NCBI GenBank assembly: GCA_029532625.1
Contig: JARFXM010000011.1
Location: 1,798,001-1,862,000 of the forward strand
Reading direction: 5' to 3'
From: Lomentospora prolificans
Taxonomy: Eukaryota > Ascomycota > Sordariomycetes > Microascales > Microascaceae
Length of the DNA: 64,000 nt
The translations under genes were made by a program, and so were the position numbers. Position 1 is the stretch's first letter. Every line of letters starts with the position of its first letter. Below, piece by piece: positions 47,901 to 59,786 of this stretch. A model generated the notes under the pieces. It was not told the DNA's origin. It saw nothing but the letters and a program-made list of their open reading frames with translations, and searched no databases.

Positions 47901-50126
47901 TCGGTGAAGAAAACCCTCAACAAGAAAACATTGCTTGACTAAGATCTGATCAATCCCGCTCCCGTGGCCGATTATACAACCTTACGCAAGATATATCAGG
48001 CGTCTGCCCTCTCATTAGCTATCTCTAGACGGCACACGGGAACGGGAGGACCAAGGGACGGAAAACACAAGGAAAACACGCGAAACCATAGATGCCCGCT
48101 CGCTTCCCTTAGCTTCGATGACACGACCGCAAAACGGACCCGGCTTTGGAAATGCCGAGGAACCACGGCTTCCGCTCTCGTGGGCACCACTTTGTTCTGA
48201 GAGGAGAGAACGAATTGGTGAATGCGCTTCTGATTCCGGGGGAATAAAGTTTTAGTCCTTATCCCGGAGAGTATTATGTCTCCTGAGCTAGAATGTTTCT
48301 AGTTTGGAAGAATTATTGTTTCCATATTGGCTCCGGCCCGTTAATCTTCCCCCATCTTATCCACGTCGGCTTCATCCGGAATGGAAGAATTTACCGGCCA
48401 ATACCTCGTCGTATCCACTGCGTCTCGATGCCTTCTAAATCCATGACAAATGGAACGGCCGGAAGACCGTCATTCGAGAGAATCCCTCTGTTTTGCCTCG
48501 GTCTGGGGAAAAGCGCCTTCGGCCACCGGATTGAACACCACGGCAGGCCGCAAATGAACCGCGTCCAAGAGTGGGTTTTTCATCCACGTTGATTCTGGAC
48601 TTACTGGCAGCATATGCGAGAAGTGACGCGTAATCGTCGAGCCTCGCCAACCCAACCGAGAGAGTGTCCGTCTAACGCCGTGTGTGTATGTCGTCTCTAT
48701 CGCCCTTGACGCGACAGTACGGCGGGGGCGTTTGTTTATTCCCACATTACTGAAGATGGTTCATTGTCATTGTTGCCAGCGATAAAAATAGTCGCGTGCC
48801 GAGATGGCGTTCCTGTACGCTCTGACCCTTCGCGCGCCTACACCAGTCCAGGATGTTAATCTGCCTTGCGTCGGTGCGACGCAACCTACAGCCAGGCCTC
48901 ATCCTGGTGCGCAGTGACAAGACTTCTTTGAGGCCTTTTGAGCCTGCAGGAATTGCGCGCAGCTTTCCGAGACTTATCTTGCCTATTGCCCCTTGGCCTA
49001 TGTTGCGACCGAGCGCGGGAAAATGGGCTAAATCCAATGTGGCCCCAGGGAGAACCCAAAGGGCCTATCAGTTGATTACCTGTACCGCGAGTCATCGTGC
49101 ATATTCCCACCTTGGTTCCTTCTCTCTATCCACCTGATACAATACACTTATGGGCCGGCAGATGGCTGCAAGTTCGAGTTACCGTTTCAAGCCGGACTTT
49201 CGAATAGGCGCGGCGCCAGCCCATGACGGCGTCCGGAAAGCAAGTCCAGATACAAAGTTCCCTTGAGATCATAGGCGCGAATTTGACCCCCATTCTGTTT
49301 AGCTCTAACGAGAATGGCAGATCGTGTAATCTTGAGCCCTGCGTGGTGGACGGTGGGCTTGCATTAACCAAGCCGATGGACGAAGCCGGTCATCGCACCA
49401 AGACACTGCGCTTATACAGACTCCGCCAAATTTCTCAACAACATCAACATGGCTGCCGTGATATTCTTCCCGCCCCCCCACCTCCCTTTTTCCCCTTCCC
49501 CAGGGGATATCATCTTGGCGAGCGATGGGCCACGGAAAGTGGCGAGATGGAAGGGTTCCGAACCCATCTCATAGTCAAGGTTCTTCGCCTAATTGAGCTT
49601 GATGGGTGGCTATGCTGTCAATCAAGACACGCCCAACATGGAGAGGGGATAGCTTGCTCCCACACCAGGGAGGTACCTGTAGCAAGTCAGAAGCTAAGTG
49701 ACAAGTAGCAAGGATCACATCCTAGGGTGTAATAGCCGAGCCCTAACAGGCTCGATGTACCCTCTACTTCTTAGGCTCTGGATCTGTTGCTTGCCTAAAC
49801 CCTTCTGTTTTATTTCTCGCAGGCTTCCTCAGCTTGTCGTAGGGGTTGGACGGCACAGTACGTCCAGGCCGCATCCACGCTCTGTATGTAAGAGAAGCCT
49901 GCAACTTGATCCGGGGTCAATCCGTCGGTGGCTGGCGTCCCGTACGCCCGAGCCCTTGTCGGCGCAGAACAAATCTAGAGGATAATATGGAAGAGACAGC
50001 GGAGCCTGCATCGAGAAGTTGGACAAATACCGTGCCGCGTTTTCTTCGCTTCGCTATCGCTTGGTCCAATGGCCACAAACAGACCTGTCCCAGATTGCTT
50101 CCGAGATCTGACCGCGTAGAAACCAT

Positions 50127-50525
50127 GTGTCGATCCTTAATGTGGCACTGCAAAAGAAGAACCAAGGTTCGCTGGAGGTTGGTTCTGACAACCCCATCTT
50201 GCACGAACACCTTCTCAGGGCGTCGTTGGTTGCGCTGGCGATGCTAAGTTTTAGCCCCATGCACAGAACGGCTGTTATTAAAATATTGTCGGCCTGCGCC
50301 AGCGATGACACACTATTTAGAAGCCAAGAGCTAGCCGCCAATCCGTAACACACTCTTTTCGTGAGAGACTTCCGTGATGCTGAGTCCACATGGACTTCGC
50401 CCGGCAGCATACAACAGCTCCGTGAAGCAAGACTCCTCTATCAGGAAACTCGAAGATAAAGGCAGAGATATCTCATGCACTGTAGAGTTTTCCGTGGCAA
50501 TCAGCGATGCCGATGATTCATCCAC
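50127..50525 (+). pseudogene. Possible decayed coding segment, unrecognised
   Basis: The plus strand reads LHEHLLRASLVALAML, then SDDTLFRSQELAANP, a stop at 50346-50348, and then in the same frame LFVRDFRDAESTWTSPGSIQ. A different frame reads KLEDKGRDISCTVEFSVAIS up to about 50535. The helical composition looks protein-like, but there is no start, no splice structure I trust and no family match from memory. Confidence 0.22.
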
Positions 50526-53169
50526 ATGGCTCTAACAAGACGATGCCGGAAGATTTCAGTCTCGGAGGCCCCGCTGGTACTCGGCGGTTTTCGGCTTTAC
50601 TTATTGTGGCCCCCAACAGCGTGTTTAAAAGTGCAGGTCCCACTTACCGCGTGGCAGAAAAAGAGCAATGAAAAATGCGTACGAACCGAACCGCTTACTA
50701 ACTTGCTTCAGGATGTAAGTAGAAAAATAGAGGGTGCGACAATGGGACGCCACGCGGTCTGCTTTTGAGAGAACTACTCTGTGCTCAGACGCATTTGAGT
50801 GTGGCCGGAAACCGCAAATCATTGGCAGAATGCTGAAGGTGGAGTGAGGCTGCACGAACTATCTGGAAGGCGTCTGTATCATGCGCGTCGGTGCGGTGGC
50901 AGGTGTGGTAGCAGAGGTGTGGTGAGAAACGAATGTGCATAAACAAGAAAGGGAAAAAAGCAAGACAGGCTTGAAATTATTCTCTGCGAAATCGGGAATA
51001 GCGTCGAACAAGATCGGAGACGCGGAATAACTCATGGAAGATACACACGTCTCACTATGAGGCAGGATAATACCGTAGTGAACCCGAGTGCGGTAGAAGG
51101 CACCCGTAGCTGCAATAAGATATGCATCCATGCAGATAGATGAAAATCTCGAAACGCCCAAACCATACCTAGTGGCGCTGCCAAAGATATTAGTTCCCGC
51201 GAACCGCGTGGAGACCAAATGCGGTCCTGGAGTCGGCTACCCAGGCATGGGGAAAATAAAGAGGCCATCTTGATCTAAGCGGCTGTGTGTATAGAGGCAT
51301 GAAGTTAAGGTTAAAGTAGGCCGCCACCAACCGGGAGATTCATATGGCGCAACAGAAAGGGCGAAGGGGGCATGAGCGGCCACATCTGAGCCACACTTCA
51401 TATGCACGCGCCGGCACAGAGCGACAGGCAGACGCCAGCAGATTGGCATAGACATTGAGAGTAGGTCCTACCATCGATATCTTGGGGCATTGAGAAAGGC
51501 TTATTGAGCACGGCACAATCGGGAATAGTTCCAAGAGGCTACCAAAAGTGCCAAGAGGTATAGCACGCCGCTCCCCAAGAGTGTCAAGTGACACCTGAAA
51601 TGTTGCCTGCTCTCAACGAATGCATCGTCATGATATTCAGCATGAGATTTGCGGAACCTTGTCAACTTGGGCCACTTGTACTCGATAACATTGACATTTG
51701 GAGCCCTTTTGAAATGGAGGGTGCGCTTTCCTTCAATGTTCGGGGGCGTGTGGGGGCCACGCTCTGTTGTTCATGCGGTCTCGGTCGATCGTGCCAACTT
51801 TTCCCCCCCCCCAGGTCAAGGGTTCAAAGGTGCGCCTCCTCGACTGTGCTTCCTCCCTGTCTCGGCTCGCGTGACATGTACTTTGTACAACGAATCCACC
51901 AGGGCGCCGACGACGCACCTTCCCTGACCGTAAAAACGGAAAGGATATCCCACTTTCAGTAGCCGAAATTGACCAAGAGCCAGAGAAGGGGGGTTCCGCT
52001 GAAGCTCGCAAAACACGGGTGCCAGGCAGCACAGGAATGAGGGTTCGACCAAGTGAGCAAAGTGGAAAGAGCCGCACTTTCCCCGGTGGAGAACGCCAGC
52101 GGACGAGCATTCTTGGTTACCCCACCTGAACAAGCGCCTCGACCAACAATGACCATCGTGGAACCCCTGGTTTCCCCCCCTCCCTTTGCTTTTTGGCGCA
52201 CAGACGCTTGAGCCGCACCTCCCATACCATCCCAAGCGCTGCTCTCATTGGGTGGAAGTATCCGAGCACCCGATAACCCCTGTTCTGCCTAGGCAAGACC
52301 CCTTCCAGCCATGCTGGCCAATTACGCTCATCGAGGTTGCAGCTTTGGGCAGCCCTATAATAAGTAACAGCTCTTTTTTGGCCTAGCTTGGTTTTTTTTT
52401 TTTTTTTTCTTCGAGCAGTTCTGCCGGCGGCGCCTGGAAACCCCGTGATTGTGTTCCGCACCTTGGAAATGGAGGGCGGGGCCCAGGGGAGGGAAATATT
52501 GGTAGCGCCAGGGGATTGCTGTTTTGCGCAAAAGCTCTTTTGTTCGCGGTCCCGATTTGTGTGGTTCGAGATTCTAGCACAGCACTGACCGTGGCTCCCC
52601 ACAAGGTCGATTCCTGTTCACTAAGCAATTAGATAATCAAGCTCCGTTTCAACAAAGGGACCTTTCCAATGATTGCCACGTCTTTCCAACGTTACATTTC
52701 ATTCGCACATTGTTTCACCTGTTTGTTCCCTGGCTTGCTCCACCAGGAACACTGGCATCACGCAAGGTTAAAAAAAAAAAAAAAGTATGGAACGAGGCTC
52801 GAGGCTACCCCATCGGGTGCCCGGATTCCCCACGATAGCGAAATCGAGAAGAAAACCCAAAAAGCCTTCACCCCGTTTCGCGAAGGACAAAGCAATTGTG
52901 AGATGTGACAGACCTCCGAAAATAGACAAACCTAGACCGGAAACGAACAAAATACAGTACAAGGGCGCCAAAGAAAATGCCCGAATGGCTAGAATGGTCG
53001 AGAGCCAGCAGGCTGACTCGCAGGGCTCGCAAGCCACGCACCACACCAAGGCGCGTCACTCTATTTCTCTTCTCTGGGGGTACACACCACTTTTCTTCCC
53101 CTACCCCATTCCCAAAGGGGCAACTTGTTCGCCCGGAACTCTCTTTGCCCTTCTGTTCGCACTTCCGGC

Positions 53170-53176
53170 TTTTTTT

Positions 53177-53221
<45 letters not shown>
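53170..53221. repeat. Poly(T) tract, T19-C-T32
   Basis: Fifty-two bases with a single C. It is the longest pyrimidine homopolymer in the window and lies in the gene-poor region. Confidence 0.9.
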
Positions 53222-53734
53222 CCGTTAGCCGCACAATTGAAGACACGTAGATTTTCTTTCCCCTTTCGGCAATCTAAAGAAACAACTCCACTCTCGCCTC
53301 CCGCTGGCGCTTTTCCCCACCCTACATCCGCAAAGTAGCTCAATCAATAGGAAACTGTGCTGGCAAGGGGGAAGGAACGAAGAAGGAGGATTGCCAAGGT
53401 GAGGAACTATTAACCCAGAACTAATACCAAAAGAGGAAATGACAAGGCAAGAGGAACTTGGGCCGTGCGCCGCCCAAATGACAGAACCACATTGCGTAAC
53501 CCCCGCCTTTCCACGACCCCCCTGGCGCTGTTTGTTCCCTTCAATTGATGTTGTGCGAGTTCGTCGGTGGTCCACTTAGTGCCAGAGCGCAAAGACGCTA
53601 AAAAAGTTTAACCAGACAGTAAAAAGCCGCCAGGGCGCTTACAAGTGTGACAATAATAGAAACATGGCGCGCACGCTCTTCCACGCTATTCTGTAAATTG
53701 TTCCCCTCGTAACGCGCGCTCGCCCTTTTGCCTT

Positions 53735-53756
53735 TCTCTCTCTCTCTCTCTCTCTC
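53735..53756. repeat. TC dinucleotide microsatellite
   Basis: Eleven uninterrupted TC units in intergenic DNA. Confidence 0.9.
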
Positions 53757-56466
53757 AGTTACCTTGTTTCCCTCAGTTTCTCTTTCCCACAGGCGCCCTT
53801 GCATCTGCCGGCATAGACAGCGATCATCCTGCACAAATGTAAATTTAGAAACCTTCTCCCTTCCATTTCTTCCCTGTGCTCCCCAGGTGCCTGGCCTGGC
53901 CGAATTGACCCCTGTGGAATTGAGCAAGTTGGCTCCATGTACGTGAGGTGTTTTAGGTCCGATAAAGCGCTTCCCCGAAATCGATTGGAAACAGGGATTC
54001 TCTGGGGATGACGGATTTAACACGCCCCTTTCACTTATCTTATTTCTTCGCCTACCACGATCAGCGTGGAAAAGATTAGACGCTTCGCCGGGAAGATCTC
54101 TACCCCTTTTTCCTTGCAGACCACTCATCGTTGATCGCTTCCCTGCTCCTGTTTTTCTCTTCATTTTTTTTTAGCCTTCCTTTGCCCGCTCCCCGCTCGC
54201 TTGTGACCATCACCAACCAGATCTTGCCCACCCACCACACCCCACCCCCCAAATTCGAAGCGGGCATCCCGTGGTAAGCGCCGCTTGATTAAAAAGAACC
54301 ACCCAAGAAATGCCGTTGTGTCAAGCTCGCGAGTCTGTCATAGCTCTCCGCCCTTAATAATTGTTATTATTCTCATGTCTCGTTTTCTTTTTTTCTTTTC
54401 CTGCAGGCATCTACAAGTCAAAAATACAAAGAAGCTTTCGACACCTGTTCGCAAGGATCACCCTGGCCGTGAGACTCAAACGGAAGTCGAGTCCGAAAGG
54501 CCCGCCCCGCAAAGACAGCCTGGCTTGGGCAGCACCAGCTTGCCGAGCCTTTTTCAGCCCGCATTCCCTACAGATGGTCGAACTCGGACCTACTCAATTT
54601 CAGCCTGCTTTTATTCCTCCACTAACCCCCATTGCCCCCTTGTAGGGCGGCTAACAATTCAGTGTAAATCCAACGAACTGTCATCAATGTCTTTGATTAT
54701 CCGCATTTCCCGTGCGGTTCTTGTACCGCTCCATTTGGCGATCGTCCTCAGAGCACGCACCTTGGAATAATCGACACACCCCCTCCCACGTACGGCAAAC
54801 CAGAATGACAGAGTTTACCTGCGCCGTCAATGCTTCGGTCCATTATGACGAGGGCTTCCTCCCCCTGCGCCACAACTCTGGCCCGGCTTCGACTCGGCTG
54901 CCGCCCCAGCGCCCCTCCCAAAGTGTGCCATTGATCTCCGTCCAAGCCTCACCAACATGATTGTGGCATCAATTCAGTGAAGCATATCATGGAGCATGTG
55001 AAATTGGCTAGGGGTAAATTATCGAGGTTGAAGGGCCGAGTTGGCCGGCCCATGGATGCTTCAGAAACCTATGCAGTAGCTCCCTTGTCTTTTTGCTTTG
55101 CCATTATTATTCTCATCCCCTCCATTCTCTTTTCGCCGTGTTCATCGCCGTGTAGCAGCACACCTCCTTGTCGCGCACACACAGACCTCGTCTCTGCCAG
55201 GGCCAGGAGGCCACCCAGCGGCCGTCCAGCTTTCTTCATGAAAGGCCCCCGAAATTCAGCACTGGGCCGGGGCATAACCCATACACACCGACTGCATGTA
55301 CGCATGCACCAGGAATACCACTTGGTCCGCATAGAACTCGGAGAGAAGATCCAAAAAAACAAACAACAGGCTTTATTCGCTTTTCCCGCGTCCTACTAGG
55401 GGTATTGTAAAATAATCCTGCCAAGAACTCAGCTATGCAGACACCCCCGATAGCCCCCTCGAATCCACATTATTGATCATGTCGTAGGTCGGGGTAAAAT
55501 GCTCACTCCTGGTATAGAATAGGATAGAAGACGGACCACTGGCTCGCCAATCAACACTAATAGCCGCTCTCTGCAAGATGAAGCTACCGCTCCGTCCGCT
55601 TCAGTACTCCACACCCAAGTCCTTCTAAACGGCAAGTTCAACAGGTACCATAATCATTAAGAGACGTGATCATTCCAAGCGCAAACTATGATATCAATAA
55701 CTCCTTCTCCGTTTGTGCAAGCATCGCTAGCCATACCCCCGCCATTATGTAGTCTTGCCGTTTCCTCGCACTTGCTTTAGTAAAACTTAGTCAGAGAAAC
55801 CCAGGGTCCGCAGAGTAATACGACAAAGAAAAGTATATCATCAAAGGGAAAAACAATGAGCAACACACCCAGTCCCGATCCATGTCAAGCGTTGTATACA
55901 AGTTGAAATACAGTAAAACGAATCATGATTTCCTCCCGTACCAATGCAACCAATGACTAATGAAAGTATGTCACTTAAAACAGGGAAAAGTAAAGGTAAT
56001 GGAAAAAAGTAGTCCGATGTTAACACAACCTCCATCTCGATGCAGGTAAATCTGCCTATCAGGGGCGGAGCAATGCCAAGCGGCTGCCCACCCTCATCTT
56101 GACCAAGAACAGTACCTTGATCTGGTACGTGGTCAAGTCTCGCTTGCAGTACCTGTGAATGTAAGAGAGAGAATAAAGAGAAAGAATGATCATAATGCAT
56201 TAGCTAGGGCAAAACACAATCCGAGAAGACTAAACATTGGGCGAGTCATGCTCGTCTTTTCGAGGGGAAAATGAGGATATGAGACTCGTTGTATCGTCAG
56301 CCCGTAAGTCATCGATTTAGAGCTAAGGAAGTCAAAGCATCAGGGTCGTCTTGCCGATGGAAAGTACGTGTAATCGGTAACATTCGTAGGAGAGATGTCG
56401 GGAGTCCGAGCGTTGTGCGTCGCGAAGCGTAATTGTAGTTGGATAGGACGAGCTACGGCTTGGGCC

Positions 56467-58062
56467 CTAAGTCTCCCGCTCATCTCCCGCTCGCCTACGT
56501 ACTGACTGCTCCGATCGTGTCTCGCTACCCTCGCTGTGTGTCGTCTGGTTCCTCATGGCGTCATTACCGTAATGAGCGCCCCTGGAAGGTTCATTTGTAA
56601 GAAGGGAAGAGACCGTATGGCTGCCGCTGCTCCTTTGTTTCTCGCTTTCGCTAGCTGCTCCCCCTTCTCTTCCACCGGGTTGCGAATGACCGGGCGACGC
56701 AGCTCGAGTAGGGGGCCCTACGCTGTCTTGATCTCTACGGCGATGATAAGAGGTATATGATGATATGTCGCTCTGTTGACGGTGGTGACCGCGTCTCAGC
56801 CCTCTAGGCGGGTTGGACAATCCTCCAGACTGTTGTGAAAAAGGAGGCGACCGGTGTCGGGGATGTGAAGTAGACTGGCTGTGATGTAAACTGGTCGCCT
56901 TACGCTTTCTCGGTGGCTCGCCTACTAATGTTGTAACAAAAGAAAATCTCACGTTAGTCTAGCCTAGAGCGAGCTTCCTCTTGGGCTTTGACGAACCAGA
57001 AGGTGCAGGAGGTTGAGAAGAACCGCCACTCTCGCCTTGGGTATTCGGGGGTTGCCAGTGGTGGAAATAGATCGGGCTGGCTTGGGGCTCGGACTGCGGT
57101 GGGTTTTGCTGGTGGGAAGGGCCCGCGGGGTAGTGATGGGGCTGTTGCTGTTGCTGCTGCTGCTGGATGTTCGTGTTGAGATGGGGAAGACTGGGAATTG
57201 GACCTAGCGATCGGCTTCCACTGGGAGGTAAGTTTGAGACCGTGTGGCCCCTGCCCCTTGTAGGGGACGCAGGGAATTGGGATGTGGAAGCCGGGTGCTG
57301 AGCAGTGCCGCCAGGAGTAGAAGGAACGGATGGCTGATATTGGGAGAACGGTTGACCTTGGGAATCCCTTCGACGTTCGTGGGGCCCTCCTGCCGGGGGT
57401 GGCACCATGGAACTGTGTCCAGGAGCTTGCGAGGTCATGAATTGTTGCGCCCAATCCAAAGCGGCTTGCGGAAGCGTACCACCGCCCATGCCCGCAAAGA
57501 CAATGGGGACCATCGGAGGTGGTATACCTCCAGCTAAGGACGTCCTCAAGATCTCATGCTCGAGTCTCCGTTGTTCAAGGCGTAACGTCTCTTGCTGTGT
57601 TCTCTCTTCTTCCTGTCTCCTTCGTTCTTCTTCGGCCTTTGCAACAAGCCAGTTCCTCATCGCATCCTCGCCTCCTTGCCATTGTGTGGGCGGCGCCGGC
57701 AGCTGCCCGAGGCTTGGCCCATGCTGCGGCTGTTGCTGGGGAGGTTGGGATGACGCGTGAGGATGCTGTTGTGGATGGTGATGAGGAGGCGGGGGAGCAT
57801 GGCCGAGAGACGACGGTGGTGGTTGAGGCCCGGAACTCGGGGGCGGTTGAGGCGGTAAGGTCATGACTGCCGGAGGAGGCAGGCCACGATGGTGGGCCGA
57901 CATGGGCGGTCTTGGTGGACTGTGAGACCGCGATAGAGCTGAGAATGACTTGGAGTAGTCTTGGTATATCAAAGGAGGTGAAGCTCGCGATGTAGACGGA
58001 GGAGTCGGCAGGTCATGGACCGACTTGAAAGTACAGGGTGTGGACTGCTTGACGGTAAGCAT
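56467..58062 (-). CDS. Pro/Gln-rich fungal protein with central charged helix
   Basis: Conserved-looking fungal protein of unknown function. Preferred model: exons 58062-56997 and 56924-56467, 507 residues. The N-terminus is Pro/Ser/His-rich (DLPTPPSTSRASPP, then Pro/Gln runs). A charged helix at about 133-170 (KAEEERRRQEEERTQQETLR) precedes a conserved-looking block (PPPMVPIVFAGMGGG, ALDWAQQFM). Eight Gln lie near residue 300, followed by FHHWQPP. The 72-nt intron (56996-56925) has donor GTTCGT, branch site GACTAAC and acceptor TTAG, and leads into VGEPPRKRKATSL. Without splicing the same frame reads SSKPKRKLALG and stops at TAG, giving a protein of about 367 residues. Both ends contain a basic, NLS-like cluster, so a nuclear role is plausible. 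A TTG two codons upstream is not the start; ATG 58062 has A at -3. Confidence 0.7.
57139..57166 (-). repeat. CAG/CAA repeat encoding polyglutamine
   Basis: A run of mixed glutamine codons (eight Gln) inside the Pro/Gln-rich gene, a likely site of length variation between strains. Confidence 0.8.
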
Positions 58063-58146
58063 CGTCAAATGTTAGAACCACTTGTCTTGTAGAACATTAA
58101 GAGCACAGAGTGTTTAAGACAGCAACAACAACGACGTTATGACGGA

Positions 58147-58200
58147 GAGGAGCAGAGTAGAGCAAAGTAGAGCAGAGCAGAACAGAGCAAAACGAAGCAG
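58147..58200. repeat. Degenerate AGAGCA-type tandem repeat
   Basis: About nine imperfect units of the form AGAGCA/AGAGTA/AAAGCA in a row, about 100 bp upstream of the Pro/Gln-rich gene's ATG, so probably in its leader or core promoter. Confidence 0.7.
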
Positions 58201-59756
58201 CAAAATTCGACTAAGAGCTAAGTGGACGAGCAACTCTGGGAGACGCAAGAAGGTCAATGAAAACGAATGGACGGTGATATGATGTGCAAGGCTCACGAGT
58301 GAAGTGAGTGAGATGAGAGAAGTTGGGGTTGAGTTGGAGGGGGGTGGGAGGTGGATATAACCTTTTCTAAAGAAGCAAGCTGGATATGGCGGCCAGCTTA
58401 GATGCGGTTGTGTGTCGAGGCGGCGAAGTGGATTATGAAACCGCGAGACGGGCGAGGCCAACTTCATTTGGTCATTGGTTCTTAGGTCGCATGGGTATAA
58501 TGGAGGACGTCCGATCCGGCGAAGGTGCGGTAAGGGCAGGGAGGTACCTTCTGAGGATGTTTCTTCGAAGTGTGATTGAGGAAGAGAAAGGTTATTGGGG
58601 AGCAAGTCTATACTGGACTACAACCCGTAGACAGAGGCAGAACCTGAGGTGGAAGGTCGGCAGGTATGGTATGGAGAACTCAGGACAGGGAGTGGTAGGA
58701 TGGCTGGCCTAGAGTAGGGTAGGAGTGGCAGATCAAAGAGCAGGGGGGGAAGAGCTGAAGGCGCATGTACAAGATACTCGGTGCTGGGTAATGGTAGAGG
58801 ACAGGCCGGGCGTGCGTTATTTGCGGCTTTCCAGTACCAGGAGCGGGAGCGAGGAAAGGTCTTGGTTCAAAGGGGTGTGTGAGAGGAGAGCGAAGAGGTG
58901 GTGGAGGGGGGTGTAGTGGAAATGCCTTGTCAACCAAGGGCGGGAGTGGGCACTGAGCCGGGCTATTACAGGACCCTTGTTCGTGACGACAGTACCTTTT
59001 TTTGGGTTAGAGAGAGAGAACTTGAGCGAGGTGAGGGTGCAGACCACAGACTGCAGCGGAAGAGGGGAAAGTAGATGATTTCAAAAAAGAAGAGAAAAAA
59101 AGAAAAAGAAACAGAAAAGAACCCAAAAAAGGACGTAAGCCGACTTGTGAATGGCAATTTGCAGCCACAGCGTGTCAGTCGAACTGATTTTGCTCACGTA
59201 TTATGGCTGATGTCGTCGTCTCTGTAATGACAGGCCAGATGCACCACAGTGGGTCAGTCCTGTTATTTCATTTACAGCAACGCGTACTCCAAGTCAGCGG
59301 CTCTCGAAAGTGTGAGAGGTAAGAAAGGAGAAGAAAGTAGAAGCGTCGACTTGCTCCTCTTGGTTCCGGCTCGGGTCGTGTGCCCCGACGGCGTCGAAGG
59401 TGGGAAGCTCAAAAGGACACGGAAACGGTGAAAAAAATGACAACAAAAGGTGCGCGGCAGCGCTATAATATTAGCAGCGGGCACGACCTTGGATCGAAGG
59501 AAAGAACGTGATAAAGGGTAACGTGAGGTCCTGGCTAGTGGTGTGGTCAAGGACTAGCCCTAATGATGGGGTCAATCCAGGATTCGAATGTGTCCCGAAA
59601 GGTTAAGTTGACAGGAGAGCCAAGTCAAGGTAAGACGAAAGTTTAGCTGGCGAAATGGCGGGTGGCGAAGGGGAGAGGGGAAGTTAATCGGTGGCCACAA
59701 GTTCGAGTCAAAAGCCAAGGTTCAAAGGCAGGCAAGTACAAGGCAACAAGTGTTAT

Positions 59757-59786
59757 TGTGTGCGCGCGCGCGTGCGTGTGTATGTG
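59757..59786. repeat. Alternating purine-pyrimidine tract (Z-DNA candidate)
   Basis: Thirty bases strictly alternate pyrimidine and purine, with a GCGCGCGCGC core flanked by TG repeats. Such tracts can adopt the Z form under negative supercoiling. Confidence 0.75.

Larger units (their letters stand above)
44996..56466. other. 11.5-kb gene-poor region
   Basis: No gene I can support on either strand. Open frames reach about 180 codons but have no recognisable domains and often cross T or A tracts (about 52391-52409, 53170-53221). A stretch at 50127-50525 reads more like protein than its surroundings and is listed separately. A CT microsatellite lies at 53735-53756. Long regulatory DNA, unannotated non-coding transcripts or old relics are all possible. 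Confidence 0.5.

Noticed and set aside
49223..49708. 161-codon ATG-started plus-strand frame
   Set aside because: No recognisable motif, a Pro/Phe run from C/T-rich DNA, and another frame open opposite it; kept only as part of the gene-poor region.
56954..56961. TAG of the Pro/Gln-rich gene as a programmed readthrough stop or GC-AG intron
   Set aside because: A 42-nt GC-AG intron would put its branch site next to the donor, and the base context is not a known readthrough motif. The 72-nt GT-AG intron explains the data better, though readthrough is not excluded.
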